A DNA stretch of 64,000 nt, taken from contig NXFV01001257.1 in NCBI GenBank assembly GCA_002803225.1, positions 62,001 through 126,000 on the forward strand, read 5' to 3'. The position numbers were made by a program, and so were the translations under genes. Numbering within the stretch: position 1 is the stretch's first letter; every line of letters starts with the position of its first letter. This DNA comes from Gamarada debralockiae (Eukaryota; Ascomycota; Leotiomycetes; Helotiales; Hyphodiscaceae). The notes under the pieces were generated by a model. That model was not told the DNA's origin, made no database searches, and saw nothing but the letters and a program-made list of their open reading frames with translations. Below, in pieces: positions 24,191-35,873 of the stretch.

Positions 24191-25071
24191 ATGGGATCCA
24201 ACGCCCCTCCAAAACCAAGCCATCTTGAGCCCTCACCACTCGGCACAAAAGAATAGTGAGCCTTAAACACAGCCCTCCCTCCCGGCCAGCTTCACAGAAG
24301 GCACCCACTAACTTATGCAACAGCTGGGACAACCTCTACACAACCGAAATAACAAACCACACCCTCGACCCCACCGATGAAGGGACAATCTGGTTCGACG
24401 ACTCTGCGGCCGAAGACAAAGTCCTCTCCTTCCTGCTCTCCCAAATATCAGAAGCGAAAATACTGGGCCCAAATATCTCGAGGGAGAATTGCAGTTTCCT
24501 TGATTTAGGGACGGGGAATGGTCATTTTCTATTTAGGCTACGTGAAAGGGACGAGGAGGCCGAGGAAGGAGATGAAGGGGAAGGCGAGGGAAATGGGTGG
24601 GGAGGTAGGATGATGGGAGTCGATTATTCAGAACGGAGTGTTGAATTTGCGCGGAGAATTGCTGAGGATAAGGGGTATGGATTGGAGGGGAAGGGGAAGG
24701 AGGTTGAATTCAAGTGGTGGGATATCATGAACCAATCTCCCAGCGGCGTTGTCCTCGAGGGCCATAATTCAGCAGGCTGGGATGTGGTGCTAGACAAGGG
24801 GACGTTCGACGCTATCAGTCTTTCTGAGGAGAAAGATGAGAATGGAAGGAGGATATGTGAAGGATATAAAGAGAGAGTTGTGCCGTTGATCAGGGAAGGA
24901 GGGATCTTTCTGGTCACGAGCTGCAATTGGACGGAGGAGGAACTGAGTGCTTGGTTCGCGGGAGGAGAGCTGGAATACGTGGATAAGATCCAGTATAAGA
25001 GCTTTAGTTTTGGCGGAAGAAAGGGTCAGACGATTAGTAGTGTTTGTTTTAGAAAACGGGGGCTTCGATAA
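24191..25071 (+). CDS. EFM4: eEF1A lysine methyltransferase (EFM4/See1 type)
   Basis: Exons 24191-24255 and 24324-25071, 270 aa. Splicing restores the family signature LGTKEYWDNLYTTEI, which the intron interrupts inside the Tyr codon. SAM motif I is FLDLGTGNGHFLFRL (residues about 79-93), and motif VLDKGTFDAISLS is typical of the METTL10/EFM4 group. Yeast Efm4 methylates Lys316 of elongation factor 1A in the cytosol. A fungus-specific acidic Glu/Gly-rich loop (about residues 97-115) and a GKGKE loop are inserted around the SAM fold; they look like expansions in surface loops. Confidence 0.9.
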
Positions 25072-25946
25072 CGTTTGCTTCTGTTTACGGCGATTGAATG
25101 GCTTGGTGGAAAAGTTGTGAAGCAAGATGAAGTGAGAAACCCTGGGAGTTGGTCCAGTGACTGGTGTCTGAAGATATTTCGCAGCTGATGCTGAGAATAG
25201 GCAATGACAACGAGAAACCAACGACAACAACAAACATCATCCACACTGGAAACGCTATCTTGCGAACTAACCACGATCGTTCGACGTCTTTGTCTGGGAC
25301 TTCGTATGCGCGTTGTAGCCGTGAATGTGTGAAAGCTGAGCTGTGTAGATATGTACACAGACATAGAGGCACTGTATCGTGAGAGGTAATGAAGACTTAG
25401 TAGGAAAAAGGGTTTGTACGCTCCAGGTAGGGGACGTTTTATATCCATCTGTCTCCCTCAATCCGCGTCCTCCCTCATTCACTTCCAACCCTGCAACAGT
25501 TCAATCGCTCAAAAACTCTGAACCAATGCCCCCCCCCCCTTCTCTCTTCCTGTCCTCCCCACCACCTCAATCATTCAAAAAGTCTTTATTTCAGAGAGCA
25601 GATATCATTCATCATTCGTTTATAGCTCTAGCCACACTGTTCCTCAATCTAACAAGCTTATTCCTTTCCTCAATCTTCAATCTTCAGATAAAGAGTGACT
25701 GGCTCATCGCCAATGTGATGACAAAGAAAGGGGTATCTGATCCATCTATCTGGCCTCCCCGACCTTCCATGCCCGTGTATCAACCCATGCGTCCCCCAAG
25801 AACTCCACGCTAAATCAAATTAAACAATGCAAATGGCTTCCAAACTCCAAATCGCTCCAACCTTCCAAAGGGAAAACATAATCATAATCTATATACACTC
25901 TCGTTCCCTCCCTTCATCCCAAGTCAACACTTGAACTGTGAGCCAG
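25072..25946. other. intergenic, two convergent 3' flanks
   Basis: An open frame at 25379-25813 translates to Pro/Ser/Phe-rich sequence with a run of about 10 C bases (25528-25537). It shows no domain and I do not call it a gene. Confidence 0.4.
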
Positions 25947-27297
25947 TTATTTCCCAACAATAACATCCCCCAAATACCCCATCTCATTCAATAACTCCTC
26001 AAGCGCACTCATACTCCTCATATCTCCACCTTGCTGCTCAAAAGCCACTCCCCCACCAAAAGTCGTCCTATTAGCCCCACCGCCACTCAAAGTCCCAATC
26101 GGCGTTTCCTTTCTCAGAGTCTGCTCAGAAGCGTATTCGCCGTCCGGCAAAGAATATCCATTGAAGCCTCCACCAACCTCCGTTTCTGGCAGGACAGGAG
26201 AATACATAAACTCGTCACCACTGCTGACGTCCATATCGGCAGCTAAATCCTCTTCATCATCAAGGGAGTCGGAGATGGATGATGTAGAGCTGAATCTGAA
26301 GTGCGATTGCGTAGGCGAAGACATGGTTGTCGAGATCGTGGAAGTAGAGAAGTGCGAGCGAGGCTGGAGTTCCGCTGCGGGATGGAGACGTAGAGGAGCA
26401 GGCATGAGCGGGAGGAAGCTTTCTTCCGGTAATTGAGGAAGCGGTTTATCCGTCGAAGTTCTAGCACTTGCTCTTGCCGGTGGTGAACGCAGCCTCGACG
26501 GTGGAGGTGAGAGAGGCGTGAATCCCTTTTCAACCAAGGATAGGCGGTTCAGATGGCTGGCGAAATTATCGTCGTCTTCTCCTTCTTCTGCTTCTTCGGC
26601 GATTTCGTCGGGGATTTCCAGGAGTGAGGGGTTGTAGCTGCTGATTCCTTCTGGAACGGCGAGTTGGCGGAGGGGAGAGGGTTCCCGGGAATGGGAATTG
26701 GAGCGTTTGAAGGATTGCGGGGAGACGTCACGTGTGTGGGGTACTGAGCGTACTTTTCGGGATTCTTCCGTGCGAGTCTGGAGGGATGGGTAGCTGATGT
26801 TGTAGTCACCTTCGGTCATCTTGCTCAATGATGAGGAGCGACCGCGTTTGCTGAGGTCAGGGACGGAGGGAGATGAGGGTGATCGCATGCCAAAGAACAT
26901 CCTCGGCGACCATTGAGCCTTTTCGGATTTTGAAGAAAGGGAACTGGCGGATCGCTTCCTTTGGAGAGCCACTGGGGAAGTAGTTAAACGTGGAAGTGTT
27001 GGAGTCGGAGGAGGTTGTCGCGGGGTCATGAATTTGTCTGCAGGGTTCATTGTCTTGAGATCTTCGTTTGCCATCGAGCTCATTGACGCGCTGCGAAATC
27101 GAATTGGTTGAATCTCCACTGGGACCCAAAGAAGATTGACTGGTTGACCTGGCATATAAGGACAAGACGTAGTCGAAGGTAGTGAGGTATCGTGAATCTC
27201 GGTGCCGTCGTCCAACTCGTACTATTTAATCGTTAGCTCGATTTGTTTCAAGTTACATGTTATGGGGACATACGTAGTAATAGTAGGTCGACCCCAT
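25947..27297 (-). CDS. Ser/Pro-rich conserved protein of unknown function
   Basis: Exons 27297-27274 and 27221-25947, 432 aa. The tiny first exon encodes MGSTYYYY and joins YELDDGTEIHDTSLPSTT; the poly-Tyr start followed by an acidic stretch, CPYMPGQPVN and SMANEDLKTMNPADKFMTPR is a pattern I recall from other Pezizomycotina hypothetical proteins. The rest is low-complexity Ser/Pro/Arg with many SP and TP sites, pointing to a heavily phosphorylated disordered protein. Acidic patches occur at EIAEEAEEGEDDD and DSLDDEEDLAADMD, and the chain ends in a hydrophobic helix-like tail (SALEELLNEMGYLGDVIVGK). No catalytic motif is seen. Function unknown; a signalling adaptor is possible but unproven. 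Confidence 0.8.
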
Positions 27298-29526
27298 CTT
27301 CAAACCACCTGTCCGTTTGGGACCGCTACCTCCATCACCATCGCAAATGATGTTTTCGAATGCGTAGCATCCACGCCATTGGCCCCGCGCTCGTTTGATG
27401 TCTCGCTCCATCGGATAATGTTTCGTGAAATTGTCCCATGATCCGATTAGATGAACGGAATTTGTGTGGGGGGAAGTTTGGCTGTAGAATCAATGGTAAG
27501 CGGGATGAAACAAGGATCAGCAATACATGAAAACCGATCTTGATATGTGGGGGTGGATGTCGTTGCAAATGACGGCAGACAGAGAACAACTTCTATTCTA
27601 GTCGCTCCGAAAGCTCATTCGGGTCTGCGGACGAAAGCAAGCCTTGGCAATAGTCTCTGATATATATCTGGTTTCATCTCAAGGATAACTGAGAGCTGTC
27701 CTTTGCGACATCGAAACCTCAATCTCTGGTAAACTGACTTCAGTTACGAAGCTCGACCCGCATTTTCTGAGTAACTCAGTTATTCCGTCAGGCAGGCACA
27801 CAAATCGATGTTCCGCCGGAATAAATGCATGTGGGTCACGTTCCTTTGTGTCCATGCAATCTGTTGTATCACAACTTGGTCGCTTCCAAATCTTCGGAAG
27901 TCGGAGATTTTTGCGGATGTACATGATCGTGTCTCAGACACCGGAAGATCTTGGATGAATAAATCGTCGGTCCGAAACATTCTTAGAGGTCCAAAAAGTT
28001 TGGATTCCAACGCTGGTCAGAAGTAAAGACTCGAAGCAAGGTGTCAAACAACCCAAAATCTGAGCGGAACAATGAAAAAAGTACGTACAGGTGAAATGTT
28101 ATTAGGGTAGTATCCATTGTGTCGTATCGGTTCTTAGGTCCAGCCGAAGATAAAAATTATTATTATAATGAACGTGGAAGCCGGCAACGTTATGGTCCTT
28201 TAGGTGGGCGTGGTCAACGTCTTGTAGTACCGGCTGGTTGCATACTAGAAGGCCGTTATAATCGTGACCCGTTCCTGGAACGTCCTTTCAGATGAGCCCC
28301 CCGAAGAATCCTTACTCAAGTTCGTTTTGGATAGCCGCGAGGTTTGAGAAGTGGCCTATGGAAGCTTCGTGGAATTGCAGTGTTGTTCCTTTGGCCAGTG
28401 AAGGTGCGAGGCTCGACTCGGAAGCGCCGTGATGCTCGTCAAAACCACGACAATGTGGTTTCCGAATTTTGGGCGCGTAGATGTTTCAATGCCGATGGAT
28501 TCCAAGTACTTGGAACTCGAGTTTGTGTTTTATGGACGTCAATCGTTGAAAATGGTTCGTTGATTACTTTTGGTGTATGTATTTTGGGATCCTAGCAACG
28601 GTTTGATGAAGAGCAGCCAAACGTATCAATCGCTGGATCCAATTGAATGAACTAGCAGGTGAAAGTCCCAACCGAATCAGGAAATTTGAGATGGCTCAAG
28701 AGGGTGGATCCAGGGGAGCGGAAGCTATTGGCGCTATTTACTAGCAGGTTGGTAAAGGGAGATGAGCAAGTCGAATTGTTTGTCGATGACGGAACCCCAA
28801 ATTGAAGAACAGGACGGCTGGAAGCTTATAACCCGAGCAGCTGGATGAAGAAGTAGCCTTCGGTGCGTGATCATGGGCCGAATGGCAAGAAAGTTTGCTG
28901 CACGCTGTGGCTTCCCAAATTCAAATAATTGTTTACGGTTTCCCCCCTTCAAGGAAGTCGTGGCGCAGGCTTGACTGCACAGACGAAAGGTCCTTAGCTG
29001 AAAGGTCTCAAACCTCCTCAATCAAGCCAAGGCTGTCAATTCATATGGTCCAATCGGCATAAACGGACTTGATGGCTTTTTGGTTTCTTGGTTCTTCTTG
29101 GTTCTTCTTGTCTCTGCTTGCATGATGCGGGATGTTGCAGCTTGGTGGTGATCAATAATGCTTCAAAACATGGCCAAGTCGCGAACAAGTAGGAAAGATA
29201 GGTGCAACGTGGTCAGCATATCAGCAAATTATTTCCCCCTTCCCCTGCGGCAGTTTCGAGCATGGCCTCCTTCTGGAATTCTGACGCTGCAACTCGTCCT
29301 GTAGGTTTTCTAAGGAGATTTGGGGACCGGGGGTGATTGGAAGCGAACAGGTACAAGGGTACTGTTTGGGTTGGCATTGATAGGGCGGATTCCCGAATAA
29401 CCCACAGGGATAGGTTTCTCCTCAGGCAATCCTCTTGGTCAGCACTTTCAAGTCAATGCAAACTGCCTCCTGTCATTCAGCGCCCGGGCCGGGGCCCATG
29501 CAAACAGTTTGTAAGCAAAAACGTGG
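27298..29526. other. intergenic, 2.2 kb without a supported gene
   Basis: Only short frames without domains occur on either strand. A local direct repeat of TTGGTTCTTC lies at about 29090-29111. The 27300-27600 part is probably promoter of the Ser/Pro-rich gene. Confidence 0.4.
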
Positions 29527-30020
29527 GCAGCACCAGGGGATGCAGTAATTCGCACACCAGTTGTACAGTACTTGGCGAGGCCAAACCTCACCAAAACTTA
29601 CCTACTTCAAGTATATATAAACTATTTATCTTTTAATCGAATTCTTTATAACTCTAATATATAATCCGAATTTTCTTAGTGTTTAAATAGAATTTTTATA
29701 GATTATTTTTAATAGTTTTCTTTAAACAGTTATTACAGCCAAAGTTAAGGCAGCTAAAATTTAGCTAATTTTATATATAAATTAATTATTAACGTAGTTT
29801 TCTTAAAAATTAAGCAAGACTTACGAATTAAAAGTAGAAGGTATTTTAAAGTATTAAACTTAATGTTATAAATAATCAATCATTTAAATATAAAGTAGTC
29901 TTACGATATATTTTTCTAGCGAATTTCACTTGTAAAAGAGGGTAAGTATTGGTAGTGTTTTGCCCTGCCAAGTACTTTTGTCGATTTGTGGTGCGCGAAT
30001 TAGTGCACCCCTTGTGCAGC
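29527..30020. mobile_element. non-coding element with about 75-bp imperfect terminal inverted repeats
   Basis: The left arm (29527-29603) and the reverse complement of the right arm (30020-29941) align almost throughout. Shared blocks are GC(A/T)GCAC(C/A)AGGGG, TAATTCGC(A/G)CACCA, AGTACTTGGC and ACTTACC. The roughly 340-bp centre (29604-29940) is very AT-rich, has no ORF and differs sharply from both arms. This is the form of a MITE or decayed DNA transposon, or of two inverted copies of a repeat whose centre has been RIP-mutated. No clear target-site duplication was found at the ends I chose, so the exact limits are uncertain. Confidence 0.6.
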
Positions 30021-33000
30021 ATTTGACTTTGGATTCCTTGGGGTGTTGCTGAAGCAAGATTATGGGGCCCCTGAACTAGGTCCACTTGCCTGCTATCAGT
30101 TTAAGTTCGTTTGTGCTTGGGACTCGCTTTCGTCTGTCGATCATCTCGTAGCGAATTGGAGATCCAGATGATCCGAAACATTTGGGCTGATTGGCTCACA
30201 AGTCCCCCTAAGCGCAGCCTTCGAGAAATTAAACGCAGGCATTGAGATGAACTGAGTCAAGATCACATCCGTGCGTAATGAGAGTCGCGACCTCTCATCC
30301 AACAGGGCGTCAAGATGCAGTGAAGTGGCTTGACATCCCCGAGATTCTTCATCAACAAACGAACAATTGGTTCTAGGATAACACGATAAAGTTAAGATTT
30401 CGACGGGGAACATGCAGTGTCAGCAAAAGGATCAGTAATGGGGAAACCCGTTTCATTGAATGTCACAGATTTTTTTAACTTTTCTCTCCCCGTTCGGCCC
30501 AGTCAGTGGTCCAGAGTTGGCACATCCGAATATTACCTTTGAGATACATTACAAGTTCGGTGCAAAGAAAGTTCCCATGAAGAGTTTTCGCACCCATTCC
30601 GAATGTTTTTAAGGTTATGTTCGGACTCTGCAGGAGACAGAGCTCAACCGTTGGAAGTTTCGCGGGGCCCCATGGACTGACTCTGTTCGCCAACCTAATG
30701 ATACCTGAAAGTCTACAGTCGTCGACCGGACTGATACTTTCCAACTTTCGTACCTCGTTCTGCTGCACGTTGTAAGATCCGAGGTACTCATCGCTCCGGG
30801 AGACTGCATGGATATGCATGCTTTTCATCCTCACGTCAGATCAGAGCTCTGTGATAATGAGGCTGTTTGTTTTTATGCGACTCTATCCTCACGTCATCAC
30901 TCTGCCATTGTATCAAAATGGCATGATCATAACATCGGAAATATACGTCCCTCATCCCAATGTCAATACCGAACACGTACTACCCCACGTCCCGAGATCC
31001 TCCATACAAAACAACCGCGTTTGCATGGTCGATGCGTTGCCAAGATGCCATCCGACAGGTTAGTATTTCATCCGCAGTGTAGATTGCGAGCGGCACGATG
31101 GGATGAGTACTTCCGGATGGAAGTATACTCGCCCGCTCGACGACATGTACCCGAAGTACGAGAGGGCTTGGATTCGAGCCACAAATCCGAATCTTGGCAT
31201 GGTATCACTGTCAGATTCACATGCTTACACACAGTATGCTAGGTTAGGGAGAGGCAGGATCTGGATAAGATGAAGGCGCTGATGGCAGCACGGAAACAAT
31301 GGATGAAGTCATCCGGAGGATGTGTTCTTCCTTTCCGTTTCTGCTGCAACGTCGTTGTTGAAACTTTGAAAGCTCTGAAAACTCGCATCGCAACTCAATT
31401 GTTCACCGAATCTGAGTCCACCAACATCACGTTGCCAATGGACGCCGTCCATTCAAGCTCATTGCGGCAAATAATTCCCTCCACACCATTAATCACTTGC
31501 TTGGCTTCAATGCAGAAATCAAGCTGAGAGATTCGTGGTATTCTATCTCATCTTCTTCAGCCTCATGAATATGGTTGTCGTTGCTGATACCGTTGTCACT
31601 GATATCAGTGCCGTCCTTTGTTACACCTTTGATGTGGACCCTGCAAGATAATGTCCGCAGCACTAGCAAGACCGTCAAGCTCGTCTACCACTATATTCTC
31701 TGTCTGTCTGAATCTACGTTCAGACCAGGCGGGCCACACTTCGCCTGCGTCCTCTCACGCACCCAAGCTAAAGCATCTCCGCAATCTATGCTCTATACCG
31801 ACTTCGCGATTTCGCAGTTGACCCATTTTTATACTGCTGCTTCCACCTCTCCAGCAATGTTGCCACTGCATTGAACACGGTTTTTTTTTCAATTTCAATG
31901 GCAGTCCTTTCTAAGGTCATTGATATGCTGCACCTGCGTGGTGGTTTTAGTAAATTCTTTCAAGGGGAGATGATGCTTTTTCAATCATTGACGTTAGTTC
32001 AACGAGTGTGACGTGGTGTTGAGGCTGGTATCTGAGTTCTCGGTCCCACCTTTCCCTCAACCCCTTTGAGGAACAAATCTACCGAGGAAATCAATTGTTC
32101 AACATCAGTGAGTGAATTACTTCATACTTTCAAAGGATTTACTGGTGACGGTGCATGTTATAGGCGGCCATAGAGGTGGTGCATCACTATATCCTCCAAT
32201 CTCTGCCTAACAGCTTCCGGCACTGATGCGTCCGCGGTACAGGGAATTCATTTCCAAAATCACGTCCTCCAGAACACAGACTCTATCAAATCCAGGAGAT
32301 TTGGTACTAGCGCAAGGAAGAACTCTAGGAACTTGTTTCTTAATGCTGTCGAACTGATTGTCCTTGGCGAATACTCTCTCGTAAAGGGTGGCCGGGGTTG
32401 ATGACCATGATGTACCTCAACTGAGAGTGTACTTTTCTCAGAGATATCTCCTGTAATGTAGTGCCATTCCCCTGATGAAGGAAGGTTTTGGTGCAGAACT
32501 AACATACACACTTGTGAGAAACCCATCTCTAGCATAAGTGTGCGAACCTCCTTGTCAGCATCTTGTCATTGGAGAGTGTGGCAAGGAACACCTGCCTTTA
32601 TTCCCACTAAAACAGCAATCCTGCATCTGTACCACTTGTGCTGAGCCTCTGTGAGCGAATCGCTTCGCAATTCCCAGAAACACATAACACATCGCCATCC
32701 AGCATGCACGGCAATTCGTTGTACAGTTTCTTTTTTTGCTTTGCCTGCCTCCTTGGTATTCACTCCTGGTTCCACCTCTGCTACTAACTCACAAAGTACT
32801 CCGTAAGCAGATTCCAACCAGGTACTGTATATATATATCTGTCCCCACCCTCTCGTTCTATCTCGGCACCTTCTTCCCTTGATACATGCGTACAGAACAG
32901 GAGAGTCCTTCCTGTCAAACCCAAGCTATCACAAGATAGACTCTACCACGTCCAGGAATTTTGTTCACTCTCACACGCTCAAACAAGAGAAGTCACTGCA

Positions 33001-33378
33001 AAGTCGTTCTTAAATGCCGTGTAACACAGATGTCGTTATCAACATACCTCTCGTCAACAGACGTGCCTGTCATTGTCGAAGGGTCCGCTGTGGGACGTTC
33101 AGAGCCGTGCTGTATGAATGACGCTGGCTCTAACAAGCCAGGCTGACTCAAGTTAATGAAGAGAAACCACCCGGATCTTCGACACAAGACAACCCATCAC
33201 AATCAACTTCGGTCAAATGTCTCCAATACTGACAGAACAAACTGCTGCTCGCTTCCCTCCCGCCTCGAAAAGTGGCTTTATACTGCTCCTCCTTCCACTG
33301 AGTCGCTATTCGGCAGGGTTTGCACTACACTTACTTTATGCTTGTTATTTTCGATGTTCTATGGTTGTCTTCGAATAC

Positions 33379-33380
<2 letters not shown>
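30021..33380. other. gene-poor region with interrupted coding-like frames
   Basis: No intact gene could be supported. Two stretches are open apart from a single stop. The plus-strand frame 30818-31272 is broken by TAG at 31061-31063. The minus-strand frame 32817 to about 32400 is broken by TGA at 32566-32568 (between LVGIKAGVPCHTLQ and QDADKEVRTLMLEMGFSQ). Neither shows a domain I know. A short (TA)n run is at about 32827-32838. Confidence 0.3.

Positions 33381-33430
<50 letters not shown>
33381..33430. repeat. (CT)25 microsatellite
   Basis: An uninterrupted run of CT dinucleotides, 50 bases. In every frame it encodes only Ser-Leu (or Arg-Glu on the other strand) repeats, which creates spurious open frames. 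Likely length-polymorphic. Confidence 0.95.
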
Positions 33431-33431
<1 letters not shown>

Positions 33432-35873
33432 AGGATAGGCTTTGTGATTCGGGCTTTGTCTGATGTTTCTGCTTTGAGGCGTCCTCGTTAGGGGCAGTGA
33501 TAAATACTCTGACTTCAACAATCCTGCGCAGTTTCTGCTTCCCCGCAATCAATGGGCGATTAAGATGACTCAAAGTACGTGGGCAGAATCTACACACGTC
33601 TTTGTATTTGTCTGCTATCTCGCACGAGCGTGGAGCTTAAGATTTCCCCTTGGTTGAGGGGCCTTATTGTTTTTGTTTTCTCAGCTCAGAAATCCCGCTT
33701 CTTATCGTCGCTCTCGATTTCGTCGTCGCTCCTTTTCTCCTTGCCATTCAGTTTTGCATATCAGCATGCTCCGCAGGCCTTTATAAATCCCTCGGGGTCG
33801 CTGAATCTGGCATTGATCGAGGTAGAAAAGAAAGCCCTCAGGGCTTAAGGTCTGGCTGACAGAGTCGCCCTGTGTGTAGGGTTGACGGACGCAGTGATGA
33901 TCGGGTACTGGTGTTCTCGCTTTAAACGGTCGTTGTGATAACTTCTTCTTACTAGAGCTGGTTCTCCATTGGAAAATCGGTCCGTCGCACCCACTCCTGG
34001 CTCGGGGCCTTGCTTCTATCTCTGAAGTCGGTCATCGAACTTGTTATTGTCGATCTACTTCTCCTCGTCGTTGTGAATTTTGCTGTCATTTCCTTACAAT
34101 GCGGGTTACGACCCTCGTGGGTTGGCATCCAGCAAGGACTTGCCGAAACTTCCCGACCCAGGACCCTAGGTATGCTTGGTCATGTATCGGGCTATGGCCA
34201 CAAAAGAAGCCAGCAAATCCCATCTCGGACTAGAAGGAAATCGACAGGGTTTGGTTCTATATCTCCATTTAGATCTGCGAAGTCGTGGTTTTTTTATCAA
34301 CGAGTCGCCAAACTCGAAGCTTGTAGCTTCAGGGAGGCCAACAGTGGTCTTGCTTGCCAGGGATATTCAATCTTTACGAGAGAGTACTCTCGAGGCCTCC
34401 GATGCCAATGTTCTGTTCTGATAACCAGACTTTGAGTTCTTTCCTCAGCTTCTCAGTGCCGAGCATCATTCCTGTATAAGTCCAAGAGCGAGGCCAGAGA
34501 GTACGACATGGTCGTGGAACTCAATCGAGGGAAGCATAAAAGGACCGCCACCAAGCTTCAGATCCAGTGCCATGGAAATCGAGTGAAGGATGCACCAGGA
34601 GAGATAGATGGGCTTCCGCGGATCCTTGTCACAAGGACCAAGAAGAGTACTGCGGCTGATCTCTGATATTAGACCTAATTTGCGTTGTACCACTTTTGCT
34701 AGGAGGTGACGAGCAGTTCCCTTTTTCGTTGTCACTCTGATTGTTGTTGTCGTTCTACTTTTCGTCTTCATTTCCCAGCAGAGGATGCTTTGACTTTCTT
34801 CTTGCTGAGTTGGGATGGAACCAGTGCTTAAGGAGAAAATGGAAACCCATCAAGAGCGGACAACTTGCCGATTCGCTGAGGAAATGGTACGGTCTCAGCA
34901 GTAGCTCCAAAGCTCCATGTATTCTGGGTGATCGAGAAAATGTAGCTTGATCCGTTGAGTGAGTCGAACATGACCTCAAGTAGTTTGGAGGGACGAAACT
35001 TCCCATCGTAAGCTGGGCAAAGCTCCTCACATACCTGCGGGATGTTAGTGAGTCTATCCCTCATTTTTTCAAATACCGAATAGAAGATATATTGCGTGGG
35101 CGTACGCCAGCAATTCAGCGAGTTATTGTATTTTGAGGTAACGCGAAGGGTTATGAGGCACTTGCACATGCTTTCCGCACAATAACGGAGCCCAAGAGAT
35201 CACATCCTGCGACTCGAATGAAGGTCGTCACAATTATTGAGAGGTGGAATCTCCTTCTTGCGTGAGCGTTGGTATATAAAGTGTAAACTTCATCGGAGAG
35301 GAGCTATCCCGCATGATGATCAGTACTTCGAAGAAAACATATATCTCGCTGTTTTGGCCGAGCAACAAGTATGAACGGTGTTGTTACCCATTCTGTACAT
35401 CACCCTCATCGACCTATCGTCATCTGTGGGAGTTTACTCTGAATACGCCTTCCTTCAATCTGGGCGGGTAGAAGATTTCAAGCGTGTCAGCCAAAACGAC
35501 AAGAAATGGGCCGATGACGATTAAAAGAACTGAAAATATCAAGCCGCACCTGTATGGGCAGGCGAAATGCTCTAGAACTCAGGCTGGCACAACTTGGAGA
35601 AGACAAGAAGAGGCTTCTGGAAATATGGGGTTCTCCTCTTTCTGCTTGGGGAATTTGTTTCGCCTCTTGTGTTTTTTGAACCTTGACGATCATTCAGAAG
35701 AGCATGTTGCGTACTGAGGTCCATTTCAGGGTCCCTCACATTTGACGAATTCATTGTATTACACTGAAATTCGATTATGATCGCTCTGGTATTGCTACTA
35801 GTAAGTAAAATCCCTTTAAGCACCTGCCATTCTGTATTCCGAGCTAATCCTTGTTCAAAGCTACGATGGATCT
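33431..35873. other. intergenic, no supported gene
   Basis: Minus-strand frames at 35169-34828 (containing IPQVCEELCPAYDGKFRPSK) and 34771-34466 (containing DPRKPIYLSWCILHSISMAL) look more protein-like than chance. I could not join them with splice sites or recognise a family. They may be remnants of one gene. Confidence 0.3.

Noticed and set aside
25379..25813. Open frame of 144 codons downstream of EFM4
   Set aside because: Low-complexity Pro/Ser/Phe translation with a C homopolymer, no splice context and no recognisable homology; better explained as convergent 3' flanks.
31140..31200. Possible tRNA B-box (GGCTCGAATCC on the minus strand)
   Set aside because: No matching A-box, acceptor stem or anticodon arm could be built around it.
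30808..31242. Open frame of 144 codons
   Set aside because: All three plus-strand frames are nearly open over this stretch, so openness carries little information; the translation shows no family. Kept only as part of the interrupted-frame observation.
33156..33597. Ser-Leu and Arg-Glu repeat open frames
   Set aside because: Created by the (CT)25 microsatellite; no flanking coding signal.
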